Assembly: GCF_016745235.1 (NCBI RefSeq)
Contig: NZ_JAELVM010000002.1
Coordinates: 186,001-250,000, forward strand
Direction: 5' to 3'
From: Chryseobacterium endalhagicum
GTDB taxonomy: Bacteria > Bacteroidota > Bacteroidia > Flavobacteriales > Weeksellaceae
DNA length: 64,000 bases
Part shown: positions 43,119-51,369 of the stretch, one piece after another
Layout: each line of letters starts with the position of its first letter
Numbering within the stretch: the stretch's first letter is position 1
Made by a program: the position numbers and the translations under genes
The notes under the pieces: generated by a model
Seen by the model: the letters and a program-made list of their open reading frames with translations, nothing else
Told to the model about the DNA's origin: nothing
The model's database searches: none

Positions 43119-44852
43119 TTACAACAGTCCTTTAATATGTTTATAATTCGACTTCACCGTATCCAGCACCTCTTCCATCTTGCCTCCCAGCATGAGCTGA
43201 GCCATAGATTTCGTCATTCCCAGAACCTGGTCAAAGTCTATTTTCGGAGGAAGCGCCAATGCATTCGGGTTTGTAAAGATATTGAGCAGATACGGCCCAT
43301 TGTAGGCCAGACATTCTTTAATGGCACTTTCCACCTCTTCCGGTTTGTGTACGTTTTTCCCCGGATATCCCATAGCCTGGGCTACCATCGCGAAATCAGG
43401 GTTGATCATATCCGTTTCATTATCCGGCATTCCGCCTACTTCCATTTCCAGCTTTACCATTCCAAGAGTTCTGTTATTGAAAACAATTAATTTTATGGGA
43501 AGTTTATACTGAAAGATCGTTGCCATATCTCCCAGAAGCATCGAAAGCCCTCCGTCGCCGCACATGGCAATAACTTCTCTTCCCGGATACGTCAGGGAAG
43601 CTCCTATAGCCATTGGCATTGCATTCGCCATTGATCCATGATTGAAAGATCCCAGCATTTTTCTTTCTCCGGTTCCGGTGATGAATCTGGCGCCCCATAC
43701 ACAACACATTCCCGTATCTACCGTAAATATGGCATCTTTTTTAGCAAGCTGGTCTAAAGTATGTGCTACATATTCCGGCTGAATAGCATCTTCCTTTCCA
43801 AAGTCTTTTACATAGGCAAGCTGATTTTCTTTTACTTTTTCATAAAATGCCAGCTGCTCATTAAGGAAGTGAACATCCGTTTTTTCCTGAAGCAACGGAA
43901 GTAAGGCATTAATAGTTTCTTTTACATCGCCTGCCAGCCCCAGCTCAAGTTTCGCTCTTCTTCCCAGTCTTTCAGGACTTTCGTCGATCTGTACAATTTT
44001 ATTTTTGACGGGCATGAATTTCTGGTAGGGAAAATCCGTTCCCAGCATAATCAGAAGGTCTGCTTCATGCATGGCGTGGTAAGCTGATGGAAATCCCAGA
44101 AGACCTGTAAGGCCTACTTCATTAGGATTATTAGGCTGAATTGACATTTTTCCGCGGAAAGAATAGCCTACGGGAGCTTTTAAGAATTTTGAAAGTTGAA
44201 TGACCTCAGCATTGGCTCCTTCTGCCCCGATTCCGCAATACAGGGTCACCTTTTTACTTTCATTAATCAAAGCAGCCAGACGTTTCAATTCTTCATCGGA
44301 AGGCCTGATCACCGGGTTGGTTTTAAATATCTGTGTGGAAGTCGTTCCTTCTTCGGCATCCAACTCAGAAACATCACCCGGAAGCCCGATCACAGCCACT
44401 CCTTTTTTGGAAATAGCGTGCTGAATTGCCGTCTGTAAAGTTCTCTGCACCTGTTCGGGTCTTGTGATCATCTGGTTATAATAGCTGCAGTCATCAAAGA
44501 GTTTTATGGTATTGGTTTCCTGAAAATAATCCATCCCCATTTCGTCGCTTGGAATCGTGGACGCAATGACCAGCATCGGAATATGAGATTTATGGGCTTC
44601 ATACACTCCATTAATCAGATGGACATGTCCCGGACCGCAGCTTCCGGCACATACGGCAAAACCTTCAAGTTCCGCTTCTGCTGCGGCTGCATAGGCTCCC
44701 ACTTCTTCGTGCCGCACATGAATCCATTCAATACTGCTTTTCTTAACGGCAATATTAAGGTGATTGAGGCTGTCGCCGGTTACTGCATAAATTCTTTTCA
44801 CATGGGCATTTTCGAGCATTTCAACAATCTGCTCTGCTATGTTTTTCGCCAT
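43119..44852 (-). CDS. poxB: ThDP-dependent pyruvate dehydrogenase (quinone)/pyruvate oxidase family
   Basis: A 577-residue enzyme of the acetolactate synthase/pyruvate oxidase family. The N-terminal PYR domain holds the ThDP Glu in HVRHEEVGAYAA, a central FAD-binding-like domain follows (about 190-330), and the C-terminal ThDP motif runs 'GDGGLSMLLGDMATIFQYKLPIKLIVFNN'. Closeness to PoxB (ubiquinone-linked, acetate-forming) is suggested by 'AVTGDSLNHLNIAVKKS' at the start and by length. In PoxB a short C-terminal amphipathic helix binds membrane; the last residues here (DTVKSNYKHIKGLL) could do so. Acetolactate synthase is less likely because no small subunit is near. Confidence 0.85.
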   Translation of the reverse strand: MAKNIAEQIVEMLENAHVKRIYAVTGDSLNHLNIAVKKSSIEWIHVRHEEVGAYAAAAEAELEGFAVCAGSCGPGHVHLINGVYEAHKSHIPMLVIASTIPSDEMGMDYFQETNTIKLFDDCSYYNQMITRPEQVQRTLQTAIQHAISKKGVAVIGLPGDVSELDAEEGTTSTQIFKTNPVIRPSDEELKRLAALINESKKVTLYCGIGAEGANAEVIQLSKFLKAPVGYSFRGKMSIQPNNPNEVGLTGLLGFPSAYHAMHEADLLIMLGTDFPYQKFMPVKNKIVQIDESPERLGRRAKLELGLAGDVKETINALLPLLQEKTDVHFLNEQLAFYEKVKENQLAYVKDFGKEDAIQPEYVAHTLDQLAKKDAIFTVDTGMCCVWGARFITGTGERKMLGSFNHGSMANAMPMAIGASLTYPGREVIAMCGDGGLSMLLGDMATIFQYKLPIKLIVFNNRTLGMVKLEMEVGGMPDNETDMINPDFAMVAQAMGYPGKNVHKPEEVESAIKECLAYNGPYLLNIFTNPNALALPPKIDFDQVLGMTKSMAQLMLGGKMEEVLDTVKSNYKHIKGLL

Positions 44853-45203
44853 AATTATTCTTTTTTGGTGTTTGTTTTCGTTTGAGAAATACTGAAGAGA
44901 ATATGAATTGGTGAGATTTTAGCCTTAAAAAAATCTTCTCTCTCTCAAATTTAGCTAATAAATTATAATTTCTATGCCTGGATTATATTAAAATTTCAAC
45001 ACATTCCTCCGTTTCGATAGTACTGAAAAATTTTTAAACCATTAAGGAAATTGAAGTTATTAAGGATAATTAAGATAAAATCAGACGATTTTTTTAAGCA
45101 TTCATTTCTGGAGAGATCTTAATGGGTTTAATAATATTTACGCTTTTTTCAAACAAAAAACTCTGCCATTACAGCAGAGTCTCTTTATTATTAAATGAAA
45201 TAT
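44853..45203. other. Spacer without gene
   Basis: 350 bp upstream of poxB. Only the terminator at 45154-45180 could be identified; the rest is AT-rich and has no clear -7 box. Confidence 0.4.
45154..45180 (-). terminator. Rho-independent terminator
   Basis: ACTCTGC (45160-45166) pairs with GCAGAGT (45174-45180). On the minus strand the hairpin runs into six T. It ends the 137-residue secreted protein gene. Confidence 0.8.
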
Positions 45204-45617
45204 TTATCTGTTTCTGTCACCAGCGAAATTAATACGCCCATCCTGATCAGGAATATTTCTTGAAAAACTTAAAGCTAAAGAAATATTTTCTTTTTTATTT
45301 TTTGTAAAACGTTTTTGCATTCTTACAAGATCTCTCTTCACTTCTCTTTCGAAAGATTGATCAAAAACTGCCGGCAAAAGCTTTACATCAGAAACTTCTC
45401 CCTTTTCACTCACATTGAAAGTCAAGGTAAAATCGCCGGTTACCTGAAAACTGTTTCCGGTTTGCTGAAGATTGAACGCCAAATCTTTGTCAAATTTTTC
45501 CTGCCCGCCCTGGTAAGAACCATTCAGCTGATTTTTATCTGATTTAATTTTCACTAATGTCTGCGAAAAAGAAAATGTAAAGGCCAGAACCGCTAAAACT
45601 GAAAATATTTTTTTCAT
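45204..45617 (-). CDS. Small secreted TonB C-terminal-like protein
   Basis: A 137-residue exported protein (signal MKKIFSVLAVLAFTFSFSQ) with 'VTGDFTLTFNVSEKGEVSDVKLLPAVFDQSFEREVKRDLVRMQKRF', the same strand-turn-strand-helix style as the proteins at 42407 and 40269. It lies 45 bases downstream of lysA on the same strand, so it may ride on the lysA transcript. It has its own terminator. Function unknown. Confidence 0.72.
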   Translation of the reverse strand: MKKIFSVLAVLAFTFSFSQTLVKIKSDKNQLNGSYQGGQEKFDKDLAFNLQQTGNSFQVTGDFTLTFNVSEKGEVSDVKLLPAVFDQSFEREVKRDLVRMQKRFTKNKKENISLALSFSRNIPDQDGRINFAGDRNR

Positions 45618-45662
45618 AAATTGATTTTTTGGTTCTTTAAAATTACATTCTTTCTCTTATAT

Positions 45663-46862
45663 CTACAAAATTTCGATCTGATTTCTCAACAGGTCCTCAA
45701 ACTCGTCTCTTTTACGGATCAGGTGTGCTTTTCCGTCTAAGAACAGCACCTCAGCAGGTTTTAGTCTTGAATTGAAGTTTGAACTCATTTCAAAACCGTA
45801 CGCTCCGGCATTGTGGAACGCCAGAATATCACCTTCTCTCACTTCATTCAGCTTTCTGTCCCATGCGAAAGTATCGGTTTCACAGATATTTCCTACCACG
45901 GTATAAATTCTTTCTGCTCCTTTGGGATTGGACAGGTTTTCAATCAGGTGGTAAGAATCATAGAACATAGGACGGATCAGGTGGTTAAATCCTGAATTTA
46001 CGCCTACAAACACAGTAGCCGTCGTCTGTTTGATCACATTCGCTTTCACTAAAAGATAACCGCTTTTTCCCACCAGGAATTTCCCTGGCTCAAACCACAG
46101 TTCGAATTTTTTTCCTGTGGATTTTGAGAATTCCGAAATAACTTTTTCTACTTTCTTACCTAACGTTTTCACATCTGTTTCTTCTTCACTGTCCTGGTAA
46201 GGAATTTTGAAACCGCTTCCCATGTCCAGATATTTAAGATTAGGGAAATGTTCTGAAAGTTCAAGCATAATGTCCAGTGCCTGTAAGAAGACATCCGGAT
46301 CTTTGATCTCGCTCCCTGTGTGCATGTGAAGACCTTCCACATTCAGGTTGGTGCTTTTCATCACTCTTTCGATATGACGAACCTGGTGGATGGAAATACC
46401 AAACTTGCTGTCGATATGTCCCGTTGAAATTTTATAGTTTCCGCCTGCGAAAATATGCGGATTGATTCTTACCAGGATCGGGTACGAATTTCCGTATTTG
46501 TTTCCGAACTGCTCAAGAATAGAAATATTATCAATGTTAATATGAACTCCGAAAGTCATTGCTTCCTCTATTTCAGCCAGGTCAACACAATTGGGGGTAA
46601 ACAGTATCTTTTCTTTCGGGAATCCTGCTTTTAGCCCTAGTTTAACCTCATTAATAGAGACACAATCCAAAGAAGCACCCAGGTTCTTGACATACTTAAG
46701 GATATTGATGTTCGTCAATGCCTTCGCTGCATAGAAAAACTTTGTATGTTTTAAAAAAGAAGATGTAAGTTTCTCGTATTGAGTTTTAATAGATTCCGCA
46801 TCATAAACGTACACCGGGGTGCCAAACTCATTGGCAATCTTTAATAGTTCTTTTGAATTCAT
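45663..46862 (-). CDS. lysA: Diaminopimelate decarboxylase
   Basis: A 399-residue PLP enzyme of fold type III that makes L-lysine from meso-diaminopimelate. The Schiff-base Lys47 is in FFYAAKALTN. Other family marks are 'HMHTGSEI', 'LDMGSGFKIPY', 'EPGKFLVG' and 'GNICETDTFAWDR', the last carrying the catalytic Cys-Glu loop. The start ATG is 16 bases after a rho-independent terminator that lies upstream of the gene. Before that is a short Lys-rich reading frame (46945-47016). The arrangement looks like attenuation by lysyl-tRNA supply. The downstream gene at 45204 may be in the same transcript. Confidence 0.95.
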   Translation of the reverse strand: MNSKELLKIANEFGTPVYVYDAESIKTQYEKLTSSFLKHTKFFYAAKALTNINILKYVKNLGASLDCVSINEVKLGLKAGFPKEKILFTPNCVDLAEIEEAMTFGVHINIDNISILEQFGNKYGNSYPILVRINPHIFAGGNYKISTGHIDSKFGISIHQVRHIERVMKSTNLNVEGLHMHTGSEIKDPDVFLQALDIMLELSEHFPNLKYLDMGSGFKIPYQDSEEETDVKTLGKKVEKVISEFSKSTGKKFELWFEPGKFLVGKSGYLLVKANVIKQTTATVFVGVNSGFNHLIRPMFYDSYHLIENLSNPKGAERIYTVVGNICETDTFAWDRKLNEVREGDILAFHNAGAYGFEMSSNFNSRLKPAEVLFLDGKAHLIRKRDEFEDLLRNQIEIL

Positions 46863-46878
46863 AATTTGATTTTAACAT

Positions 46879-46913
46879 AAAAAAAGGCAGATTCTTCCAA
46901 AAAAGAGTCTGCC
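46879..46913 (-). terminator. Attenuator terminator in the lysA leader
   Basis: 46886-46896 pairs with 46903-46913 in an 11-bp stem (one G-T) around a 6-base loop. On the minus strand it is followed by seven T (complement of 46879-46885). The hairpin precedes the lysA ATG and so would stop transcription before the gene. Confidence 0.85.
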
Positions 46914-46931
46914 GCATTGATTATTTTTTAT

Positions 46932-46946
46932 GCAAGACAACTCTTT
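46932..46946 (-). promoter_or_regulatory. Antiterminator strand of the lysA leader
   Basis: The minus-strand segment AAAGAGTTGTCTTGC can pair with GCAGACTCTTT, the 5' arm of the terminator (11 pairs, small bulges). Pairing here would break the terminator. It begins at the leader-peptide stop codon, where a terminating ribosome would cover it. Confidence 0.6.
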
Positions 46947-47016
46947 AAATATTCCAAACCTTAGAGAACTTTACAGCTCCCTTTTTTCCGGTTTTAATTT
47001 GTTTAAAATTTTGCAT
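46945..47016 (-). CDS. Lysine-rich leader peptide of lysA
   Basis: A 23-residue frame from ATG (complement of 47014-47016) to TAA, starting MQNFKQIKTGKKG. Six of 23 residues are Lys (positions 5, 8, 11, 12, 16, 19). It follows a TAnnTTTG box by about 21 bases, which gives a very short leader, and ends 32 bases before the terminator hairpin. The arrangement of promoter, Lys-rich frame, antiterminator, terminator and lysA is what ribosome-mediated attenuation requires. Translation of the peptide itself is not shown by the sequence alone. Confidence 0.65.
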   Translation of the reverse strand: MQNFKQIKTGKKGAVKFSKVWNI

Positions 47017-47037
47017 TGCTTTTTTAATTATTTTGTG

Positions 47038-47045
47038 CAAAAGTA
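47038..47045 (-). promoter_or_regulatory. -7 promoter box of the lysA leader
   Basis: TACTTTTG on the minus strand fits TAnnTTTG. The predicted start near 47031 leaves about 15 bases before the leader ATG. The -33 element is weak. Confidence 0.6.
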
Positions 47046-47096
47046 CTACTTATTTTTCACTTCAGGAAAAATCACCCCATAAGCCTGCTTTTAATG

Positions 47097-47771
47097 CTAA
47101 TCTTCTTTCGTTATTTTAAGGTCTGTAAAATGTCCAAGTGTACCCGGACCGATCCAAAGTCCTATTCCTCCCCGGAGATTTCCGCCCTGTTTTAGGTCAT
47201 TAACGATCAGTGTTGGCTGGGAAGCTCCATTCACATACAGTTTTGCCGTCTCGCCTTTGACTTCTACTTTCACCTTAGTCCATTCACCCGGCACCATATC
47301 AACATAAGCTTCGTACTTTTCCGGAGTTTCTTTTCTTAACTTTTCCCATGGATACCCGGGCCAGGAAATATACTGGGTAGAGTGGTTTCTGCGAACCTGA
47401 TCATCGGCGCGCCCGTTGGTAGGACGCAGATAAAAGACTTCCATTTTGGAAATGTCTTTCGCTACCCGGAAAGCGATGCCTACAAACCCACGTGCCGTTT
47501 CGCTGGCGGTAGAGTTGGGCTGCCCGGAAATTGTTGCTTCAATGGTTCCGTTATGAAAATCGATATTTTTTAATAATGCCAATGTCTTTTCATTGGTCAC
47601 TTCGCCTTTAATGTCTAAAACCAGGGCATTTTTATTCTTATATTTTGCCTCTTTAACGGTTACCTGAGATGGAACAACATCCGCAGCCTTTAAGGTTATC
47701 TTCTGTGCTTTAGATAAAAAACAGGTGAAAACACTCAATACAAGAGCTCTTAATAATTTTTTACGGATCAT
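47097..47771 (-). CDS. Secreted protein with concanavalin-like (DUF1080-type) domain
   Basis: A 224-residue protein with signal peptide (MIRKKLLRALVLSVFTCFLSKA). The jelly-roll pattern 'NGTIEATISGQPN', 'GFVGIAFRVAKDISKMEVFYLRPTNGRADDQVRRNHSTQYIS', 'GEWTKVKVEVKGETAKLYVNGASQPTLIVNDLK' and 'GGIGLWIGPGTLGHFTDLKI' is that of the 3-keto-disaccharide hydrolase/LamG-like family (DUF1080). It may bind or cleave a carbohydrate. It lies upstream of the lysA leader on the same strand but has its own spacer. Confidence 0.78.
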   Translation of the reverse strand: MIRKKLLRALVLSVFTCFLSKAQKITLKAADVVPSQVTVKEAKYKNKNALVLDIKGEVTNEKTLALLKNIDFHNGTIEATISGQPNSTASETARGFVGIAFRVAKDISKMEVFYLRPTNGRADDQVRRNHSTQYISWPGYPWEKLRKETPEKYEAYVDMVPGEWTKVKVEVKGETAKLYVNGASQPTLIVNDLKQGGNLRGGIGLWIGPGTLGHFTDLKITKED

Positions 47772-47843
47772 AGCTTTGTTTTTTTATTACCTGAAAATCA
47801 ATCCGAATATAATAAAAATCGAGACTCCTCTGATCAGAAATTT

Positions 47844-49067
47844 TTATTTCGGCAGCGGTAAGGTTTCGAAATCACCCCGTAATAATGCCAGCTGAAGGTC
47901 ATTATGTAAATCTGTGGAAGATAAAGGCAAATCTATTTTGAGTTTTGCCAGCTTGCTCATCGTCTGAATCTGCGTAAACAGGTCATAGAAACCGTAAGAA
48001 ATTATTTTCCCGTTTTCAATGATCAGGAACATCTTTTCGCCCAGTTTTCTTCCCTGTCCGAGCCAGAGTTCATTTCTTTTTCTGAAATCAATCTTTTTCA
48101 TGAAAACACTGACGTCGTTAAACTCTTCCTGCAGGCTGATAAACTGAACGGCTTTTGTTCCCTGGGTAAATGATCTGAATTTCAGAATCGGTTTTTCCGT
48201 TTTATTCAGCTTGTTCTTTTCAACAATGTATTTATTATTTCTGTAGTAAAGCCCGAACGGAAATGCTTCTCTTTTCTTAATATTTTTGGAATTAAGGATC
48301 AGTTTTGCAATAATATCCGTTCCGGTAAGCTCATAATTGATCTGTTCAACATCTTTCTGAAGCGTTTCCCATTTTTTGGATTTGGAATTGAACACTTTTT
48401 TTGAAAACTTGTTGATATCCTGAACATATTCCGACAGAATAATCTTTCCTGCCTCATTCTGAAAGTAAACAAATCCTTTATCGTTGGGAAGATCCTGAGT
48501 CAGTATCTTGATTTTATTAATGTATGTTTTGGCATTGGTTTCGTCGTGCTGCTTCTGAATAATCTCGTTTTCAGTATCTTTTGAAACCAAAAGTTTAAAG
48601 AGCTCCAATGTTGCTCTGGCGTCCCCGTCAGCCCTGTGGTGATTGGTCAAAGGAATTCCTAAAGACTTCACCAGTTTCCCCAATGAGTAGCTTACCTCAT
48701 CCGGAATCATTTTTTTGGCTAAAGGAATGGTATCTAACGTACTGATCTGAAAGTCATATCCAAGCCTTTTGAAGGACTGGCGAAGCATTCTGTAATCAAA
48801 ATCAATATTATGTCCTACAAGCGTTGTATTCTGGGTAATTTCAATGACTCTTTTTGCGATTTCATGAAATTTCGGAGCGGTTTTCACCATTTTTGGGGTG
48901 ATGCTGGTGAGCTTCTGTACAAAAGGGGTGATATCGCTTTCGGGATTAACGAGAGATATAAACTGGTCAGTAATTTTCTGGCCATCGTACCTGTAGATGG
49001 CTATATCTATAATGCATTCATTTCTATAACCTGCACCATTACTTTCTATATCTATAATCGAATACAT
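47844..49067 (-). CDS. DEDDh exonuclease with degenerate GIY-YIG-like domain
   Basis: A 407-residue protein. Residues 1-165 are a DnaQ-type 3'-5' exonuclease (epsilon-like) with metal ligands Asp6, Glu8, Asp89 and Asp149 and the general base His in TNHHRADGDA. From about 197 a second domain starts 'GFVYFQNEAGKIILSEYVQDINKFSKKV', which copies a GIY-YIG frame but has lost the Y-x-G core and Arg. The downstream 'YELTGTDIIAKLILNS' matches the part that carries the catalytic Glu, now Asn. The exonuclease should be active; the second domain probably only binds DNA. Homologues with intact GIY-YIG domains are known in Bacteroidetes. Confidence 0.85.
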   Translation of the reverse strand: MYSIIDIESNGAGYRNECIIDIAIYRYDGQKITDQFISLVNPESDITPFVQKLTSITPKMVKTAPKFHEIAKRVIEITQNTTLVGHNIDFDYRMLRQSFKRLGYDFQISTLDTIPLAKKMIPDEVSYSLGKLVKSLGIPLTNHHRADGDARATLELFKLLVSKDTENEIIQKQHDETNAKTYINKIKILTQDLPNDKGFVYFQNEAGKIILSEYVQDINKFSKKVFNSKSKKWETLQKDVEQINYELTGTDIIAKLILNSKNIKKREAFPFGLYYRNNKYIVEKNKLNKTEKPILKFRSFTQGTKAVQFISLQEEFNDVSVFMKKIDFRKRNELWLGQGRKLGEKMFLIIENGKIISYGFYDLFTQIQTMSKLAKLKIDLPLSSTDLHNDLQLALLRGDFETLPLPK

Positions 49068-49077
49068 TGAATTGTAG

Positions 49078-49428
49078 TTATACTGCTATTTTTTTTATTT
49101 TACTATTAATAAGCCCTGCCATCATCAGCCCGGAACACAGGGTTATGAAACCTAGTACATAACCCATGCCATAGGTCCATAACGGCTGTAATTGTATCTG
49201 CTGCACATCTCTGATATGGGAGAGAAATACCGCAAGAAGCACGTACAGACTCATCAGCGAAAGTATTCCGCCAAATAACTGATACAGCCATTTTTTATTT
49301 ACCAGCAAAGGCAATCCTGCTAAAATAACAAAAAATATATCAAAAAAAGTAAAACGGGCATTGATACTGTCCATCACCAGATTCAAAACGGCCAGCGCGA
49401 TACAATAAAAAGCTGATACTCTTTTCAT
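49078..49428 (-). CDS. Small four-helix membrane protein
   Basis: A 116-residue protein with four hydrophobic helices ('AFYCIALAVLNLVMDSI', 'FTFFDIFFVILAGLPLLV', 'LFGGILSLMSLYVLLAVFL', 'MGYVLGFITLCSGLMMAGLI') and a Lys-rich end. No family is recognised. It is 10 bases upstream of the exonuclease gene on the same strand and probably co-transcribed. It is certain to be coding because of length, codon use and spacing, but no function can be assigned. Confidence 0.72.
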   Translation of the reverse strand: MKRVSAFYCIALAVLNLVMDSINARFTFFDIFFVILAGLPLLVNKKWLYQLFGGILSLMSLYVLLAVFLSHIRDVQQIQLQPLWTYGMGYVLGFITLCSGLMMAGLINSKIKKIAV

Positions 49429-49464
49429 AGCAGATTATTTTTTATGAAATTAATTTTAAATTTT

Positions 49465-50991
49465 CTACCTCCTTCTTCCACCCAATCCGAACATTCCGAG
49501 GATCGCTTTTGCGCCTTCACGCATCAACGTACTGGTAAATGTTCTTCCGGCCTTGCTTTGAAGGACCTGTTCAAACATTCCCGGTTCTTCTTTTACCGGT
49601 TTTGTTTTCTGGGTAGGCGCAGGGTTTTGGGCGGCCTGCTCCATTCTGTTGGTCAGTATTTCATAGGCTGAATCTTTATCAACTGCCTGTTCATATTTTG
49701 CTACCAGGGCAGAATTCCCGGTCAGTTCTGAAATTTCTGCATCATTCAGGACATCCATTCTGGATTCCGGAGAGATCAGATAGGTATGAACCAGCGGTGT
49801 TGGAATCCCTTTTTCATCCAGCGCGGTCACAAATGCTTCCCCGATTCCGAGATTCTGGATCAGAGTTGCTGCATCGTAAAATTCAGTCGTCGGATAATTT
49901 TCAACGGCTTTGCTGATTTCTTTTTTATCTTTTGCTGTAAAACCTCTTAACGCATGCTGGATTTTCAAACCGAGCTGTGACAATACATTTTCCGGAACAT
50001 CCCCTGGAATCTGGGTAATAAAATAAATTCCGACTCCTTTGGAACGGATCAGTTTTACCATCGTTTCTATCTGGGAAAGCAGTGCTTTTGAAGATTCGTC
50101 AAAAATCAGGTGGGCCTCATCGATAAACAGAACTAATTTCGGTTTTCCACTGTCCCCTTCTTCCGGGAACGTCATATAAATTTCAGCAAAAAGCGAAAGC
50201 ATAAAGGTGGAAAAAAGCTGTGGCTTATTCTGAATTTCAGCTACTCTGAGGATATTCACCACCCCTTTTCCGTCTCTGGTTTCAAGAAGATCCTGAACAT
50301 CAAAACTAAGTTCACCAAAAAAATCAGCTGCTCCCTGCTGTTCCAGGGCAACGATGGATCTCAGGATCGCTCCCAGAGAAGACGGAGCTATGGAGCCGTA
50401 ATTGGCAGCCAGTTCAGCTTTTCCCTGAGCATTATCTGTCACATATTGCAGCACTTTCTTTAAGTCATTAAGATCAATTAACGGAAGACCTTTATCATCA
50501 CAATATTTAAAGACAATAGACATAATACTCTGCTGGGTATCATTCAGTTCCAGTATTTTACTTAATAAAACAGGCCCGAATTCCGTAACAGTAGCTCTCA
50601 GCTTCACTCCTTTTCCTCCGGAGATGCTCATTAATTCTACAGGAAATGCCTGCGGATTGTATGGAAGCTGGGTTTTAGCATATCTTTCTTCAATCACCGG
50701 ATTCATCTGTCCTGCTTCCGCAATTCCTGAAAAATCGCCTTTGATATCCAGAACCAGGGATGGAACGCCTGCGTGAGAAAGCTGCTCTGCAAAAACCTGA
50801 AGGGTCTTCGTTTTACCGGTTCCGGTTGCCCCGGCAATAAGCCCGTGGCGGTTGATTGTTTTCAAAGGAATCGTGACATTGACTTCCGGAACTACTTCCC
50901 CGTCCAGCATTCCTTTTCCGAGTATAATGTGTTCTCCTTTCGGAGTATATCTGGTATTCAGTTGTTCAATAAATTGTGCTTTATCTGCCAT
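49465..50991 (-). CDS. HerA-like ATPase of the DUF853 family
   Basis: A FtsK/HerA-superfamily ATPase of about 508 residues (ATG at 50991; an ATG at 51009 adds six residues). Walker A is GATGTGKTKTLQ, Walker B 'KLVLFIDEAHLIFDE', and a sensor Gln/Arg region 'GIYFITQIPGDVPENVLSQLG' matches the DUF853 (YjgR-like) family. These ATPases are thought to translocate DNA or remodel protein-DNA complexes. The C-terminus ends in basic GLGGRRR. No NurA partner is near, so it is not the HerA-NurA resection pair. Function is not settled for the family. Confidence 0.9.
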   Translation of the reverse strand: MADKAQFIEQLNTRYTPKGEHIILGKGMLDGEVVPEVNVTIPLKTINRHGLIAGATGTGKTKTLQVFAEQLSHAGVPSLVLDIKGDFSGIAEAGQMNPVIEERYAKTQLPYNPQAFPVELMSISGGKGVKLRATVTEFGPVLLSKILELNDTQQSIMSIVFKYCDDKGLPLIDLNDLKKVLQYVTDNAQGKAELAANYGSIAPSSLGAILRSIVALEQQGAADFFGELSFDVQDLLETRDGKGVVNILRVAEIQNKPQLFSTFMLSLFAEIYMTFPEEGDSGKPKLVLFIDEAHLIFDESSKALLSQIETMVKLIRSKGVGIYFITQIPGDVPENVLSQLGLKIQHALRGFTAKDKKEISKAVENYPTTEFYDAATLIQNLGIGEAFVTALDEKGIPTPLVHTYLISPESRMDVLNDAEISELTGNSALVAKYEQAVDKDSAYEILTNRMEQAAQNPAPTQKTKPVKEEPGMFEQVLQSKAGRTFTSTLMREGAKAILGMFGLGGRRR

Positions 50992-51009
50992 TTGATCTTT
51001 TTTTAACAT

Positions 51010-51369
51010 ATAAATATAAAAGTTTTTGTAAAATATTCAGGTATTAAAGTGATAATCCGGAATAATCTTAGTTAACATATCCGGGAAAATTACCTGACAG
51101 CCATGCTCTGCAAATTTTAAACCATGAGAAAAAAAGATCTCCCCGAATTACTGCATACAAGGCATTACATAAATATTTTCACTTCTGTAACATGATAAAA
51201 AACATTCTGTAAAATAAGTATCCGGCGTACTCTCTTTTTTATTTGAAAACAAAGGTATTTACAGCTTACCTGCTCAGAATATTGAAAGAAACTATCGCGT
51301 GGATTTAACATTTCGTTTACAATTCATCTAATACTTTGTATCTTTATCTAAAATTTTAAAACGACCCCA
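51010..51369. other. Spacer at the point where gene direction switches
   Basis: 360 bp between the divergent HerA-like and dioxygenase genes. A 23-codon frame at about 51124 (MRKKDLPELL...) has no support. Near 51330 TAATACTTTGTATC is close to, but not, a -7 box. No hairpin with a T run was found. Confidence 0.4.

Noticed and set aside
51124..51195. Short frame MRKKDLPELL... before the dioxygenase, thought a leader peptide
   Set aside because: No terminator or repeated codon pattern follows it, unlike the lysA leader.
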